Below the pieces are notes generated by a model. It ran no database searches. It was not told where the DNA came from and saw only the letters and a program-made list of their open reading frames with translations. Positions 61,474-64,000 of a stretch of 64,000 bases of DNA are shown here, one piece after another (the first letter of the stretch is position 1; the number at the start of each line of letters is the position of its first letter). Source of the DNA: Yoonia vestfoldensis DSM 16212 (GTDB lineage: Bacteria > Pseudomonadota > Alphaproteobacteria > Rhodobacterales > Rhodobacteraceae). The translations under genes were made by a program, and so were the position numbers. The stretch is taken from contig NZ_KB907979.1 in NCBI RefSeq assembly GCF_000382265.1, forward strand, positions 144,103 to 208,102, in the 5' to 3' direction.

Positions 61474-63719
61474 TCATTTTCCAACATTCGCGTCTTCTCC
61501 TGGGCTATTGAGCTTGCGATAGGCTTCAGTTGAAAGCCAACCGGTCACGACTTTCTGAAAAGATCGGTCGTTCATGAATCGCGCGAAAATCTCCTCATTC
61601 TGATCCATTCGCTCGACAAACAGAGCCTCGAGAAGGTTCTTGAAAACGAGCTCAAACTTGTCGCCGGGGTTGACCATAGCCGCTTGGCGAAGCGCACTGT
61701 CTGAGATCGCAGCTTCTATGATTTGATCAAAGAACAGCTGGTCCGCCTGATTGAAATCTGTGCCAAATCGATCATTCACAACATCGATTAGGCGCGATAG
61801 CGCTAATGCCTCCTCACGCAGCACGCCACTACCCACCTCGGAGGGTCCGTCAAGCCGATTTGACTGCCCATCACTCAGGCTGATTGAGCCTTCGCTGATT
61901 TTCTGAAGGCGATAGTATTCAAGCCGCACTTCATCATCAAACTGGTAGGACGGTCCAGCGCCGCGCTTGGGCAGCTTTGTTGCGAGGTGACGCAAAAACA
62001 CATACAGGCGTTCGAGGTCGGTGTCCTGATAAGGAATGATCTGGCTTAAGAAGCTATAGAGGCTGCAGAAGGCGAGCAGCTTGCCACGCCAAAGCTCTGC
62101 CTCTTCCGGCTTCTCCTGCTGAAGTTCTTTGAAGCGTGCCACACAAGGGTCGAGCGCCGCATTCATCAACTGATGATCGTTCGGGCTTTGGCGGTGGCGC
62201 GGCTTGAAATAGACGGCGCTGAAACGCTCAAGGTCGGCAATCACATAAATGCCATCGGCATCAAGTTCGCTCTTGATCTCATACATGCGAGCCGGGTCGA
62301 CGTCTTCGCCGATCTCTGCCCCTTCAAAATAGGTCTTGAATGCCTCGCGAATTTCATCCCGATCGTTAACAAAATCGAGGATAAACGTGTCTTCCTTTAG
62401 CAGGTGGATGCGGTTCAGGCGCGAAAGAGTTTGCACAGCCTGGATGCCCGCAAGCCGCCGGTCGACATACATAGTATGGAGCAACGGTTGGTCGAAGCCT
62501 GTTTGGTATTTCTCGGCGACGAGCAGGACCTGGTATTCCTGGGTAGCGAACATTTCCGGCAATTCCTTTTCCCGGACGCCAAGATTCATTCCCTCCTCGG
62601 TGTAGGTGACATCCTTGAGCTTGTCGTCCGTTACGGCACCTGAGAAGGCTACCAGCGACTTAATGGCATAGCCTTTCTCCTTGATGTAACGGTCGAAGCT
62701 TTGCTTGTAGCGGACTGCTTCCAGACGCGACCCGGTCACCACCATCGCCTTGGCCCGCCCGCCGATCTTGTGTTGGGTGGCGGCATTGAAGTGCTCGATC
62801 ATCACCTCGGTCTTTTGGGCGATGTTGTGAGGATGAAGCTTCAGAAACCGCGCGAGTGCACGTGCTGCCTTCTTCCGCTCAACGTTTGGATCATCCTCGC
62901 TGGCCTTCAAAAGACGGAAATAGCTGGCGTAGGTTGTGTAATGCTTCAGAACATCGAGGATGAAGCCTTCTTCGATGGCCTGGCGCATGGTGTAGCGATG
63001 TGCCGGCTTACCATCGCGCCCGAAAACCTTAAACGTTTTGTGCTTGGGCGTGGCGGTGAAAGCAAAGAAGCTGAGGTTCGCCTGTCGGCCGCGTTTGGCC
63101 ATGGATCGATAGAGCTCATCCATGTCCTCCTTCTCGTCCTCTGCCATGCTCTTCGCGGCATCTTCGCGAAGACCCTGTCCACCAAGAACCTCCTTGAGGT
63201 CGGTCGCGGTTTCGCCGCCCTGAGAGCTGTGCGCTTCATCGATGATTACCGCACAATTGCGGGACTTGAGGACGCCCCCATCCGTTTCGCCTCGCTCTTC
63301 CGCCATCTTGGCCAACTGGCGCGAGACGAAAGGAAACTTCTGCAAGGTGGTGATGATGATTGGAACCGCACTTTCCAGTGCTTCGGCCAGCTGACGGGAG
63401 CTCTCGTCGATCTTTTGCACGACGCCGTGCTTGTGTTCGAATTGGTAGATCGTGTCTTGAAGCTGTTTGTCCAGCACCACTCGATCGGTGATCACAACGA
63501 CGCTGTCGAAAACCCGGTCATTCCTTTCGTCATGCAGCGACGCGAGCCGGTGCGTGAGCCAGCCGATAGTATTGCTCTTGCCGCTGCCGGCCGAGTGTTC
63601 GACCAGATAGTTGTGGCCGACACCTTCGCGCTGTGCCTGATCAACCAGCGAGCGAACCGCTTCGAGCTGGTGGTAGCGCGGAAATATCATCGTCTCCTTC
63701 TTGACCTTGCGATGTTGAT
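61474..63719 (-). pseudogene. hsdR: Type I restriction enzyme R subunit, N-terminally truncated by an IS21-type element
   Basis: The frame from MIFPRYHQLEAVRSLV (start 63690) covers the helicase and C-terminal domains: Walker A EHSAGSGKSNTIGWL, DEAH motif VIIDEAHSSQGG, FFAFTATPKHKTF, and YQTGFDQPLLHTMYVDRRL (motif V/VI region). A full HsdR is about 1000 residues and has a PD-(D/E)xK nuclease domain of about 250 residues before MIFPRYHQ; this is missing. The frame stays open back to about 63719, where IS21-type terminal repeats start. AAGGAG happens to precede the ATG at 63690, so a helicase-only fragment of 738 residues might still be made. No hsdM or hsdS in the window. Confidence 0.8.
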
Positions 63720-64000
63720 TGTCACTGAGAACTGACCCGGCATTTTCATCGAGATCTGACCCACCCAGTCGTTATGATCTGCGTATTATGATGGCGTCAA
63801 TGGTGGTGTCTCCTTTCGCTTTTTCTTGGCTGTTTCGGAGCTGGCCTTGAAGCGGTAGCTGTCATTGCCGGTTTCGAGGATGTGGCAGCGATGGGTGAGA
63901 CGGTCGAGCAGTGCCGTGGTCATTTTGGCATCGCCAAAGACGCTGGCCCATTCGCTGAAGCTCAGGTTGGTGGTGATGATGACGCTGGTGCGTTCATACA
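63720..64000 (-). mobile_element. IS21-family insertion sequence, istB end (continues outside the window)
   Basis: The outer end is inferred at TGTCACTGAGAACTGACCC (from 63720). Inside it the repeat GA(A/T)CTGACCC occurs at 63729-63738 and 63753-63762, the multiple terminal repeats typical of IS21 elements. An istB gene reads leftward from the right edge. The insertion abuts the truncated hsdR frame. Confidence 0.75.
63786..64000 (-). CDS. istB: IS21-family ATPase IstB (C-terminal part)
   Basis: On the minus strand the frame entering at the window edge reads [20 protein letters not shown], then [20 protein letters not shown], then [15 protein letters not shown] and a lysine-rich tail ending at TAA 63788-63786. 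This is the characteristic C terminus of IstB helper ATPases, which target the IstA transposase. The N-terminal part and istA lie beyond the window. Confidence 0.9.
   Translation of the reverse strand, partial: YERTSVIITTNLSFSEWASVFGDAKMTTALLDRLTHRCHILETGNDSYRFKASSETAKKKRKETPPLTPS

Overview
The window reads as a chromosomal segment of a high-GC alphaproteobacterium, most likely Rhodobacteraceae (roseobacter group). The evidence is TRAP and polyamine-type ABC transporters, a haem-uptake locus of the alphaproteobacterial kind, the SPOR/dacC/tmk/holB/tatD housekeeping block, a perfect FnrL-type box, and a short dispersed intergenic repeat of a kind I associate with roseobacter genomes. No species can be named from the sequence alone.

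Layout. 1-770: the 3' end of an unrecognised glycine-rich protein. 774-6399 (-): a complete five-gene peptide/nickel-type ABC importer. 6604-15321: a haem/iron island, with TonB, two ExbD, ExbB, a small exported Cys protein and the outer-membrane receptor leftward, and hmuSTUV rightward from a shared control region. 15358-17585 (-): a PQQ dehydrogenase with a separate membrane subunit. 17810-19246: a coiled-coil membrane protein and an SH3-type lipoprotein. 19332-23123: a copper-type bufferin system, with NrsF and an ECF sigma factor leftward and a DUF2282 precursor peptide, MNIO enzyme (DUF692), DUF2063 partner and DoxX rightward. Both divergent promoters carry the same GTAACA-N16-CGAA motif. 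23233-27681: an HWE/HisKA_2-type sensor kinase, a stand-alone Hen1-like methyltransferase, a quinone-reductase-like NmrA protein with its divergent HxlR regulator, and an SDR. 27654-31700 (-): a free-standing A-T-R reductase and an MFS gene broken by one in-frame amber codon. 31835-33517 (-): an SQR-like flavoprotein with a small membrane partner, under an FNR box and an AT-rich dyad.

33697-36012: a P-loop kinase and phosphoglucomutase. 36059-39710 (-): a TRAP dctPQM system with an FAH-family hydrolase. 39827-43707: a Pqi envelope lipid-transport operon in which PqiA is split in two. 43793-45986 (-): a sugar dehydrogenase/epimerase pair. 46056-48246 (-): a tungstate transporter tupBCA. 48603-53505: a polyamine-type ABC importer with an oversized permease. 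53502-54431 (-): an AEC transporter. 54475-59889 (-): SPOR/RlpA-like lipoprotein, dacC, tmk, holB, tatD and an MBL hydrolase in one tight operon.

After tRNA-Ser(TGA) at 60131-60220 the sequence looks more AT-rich and accessory: a GIY-YIG/DUF4357 protein, a type I restriction subunit HsdR truncated at its N terminus, and the istB end of an IS21-family element running off the right edge. The most interesting system is the bufferin locus, because its regulator, two promoters, peptide and modification enzymes are all visible and consistent with one self-contained circuit. Close behind are the free-standing carboxylate reductase, the SQR unit with two predicted control sites, and the split PQQ dehydrogenase.
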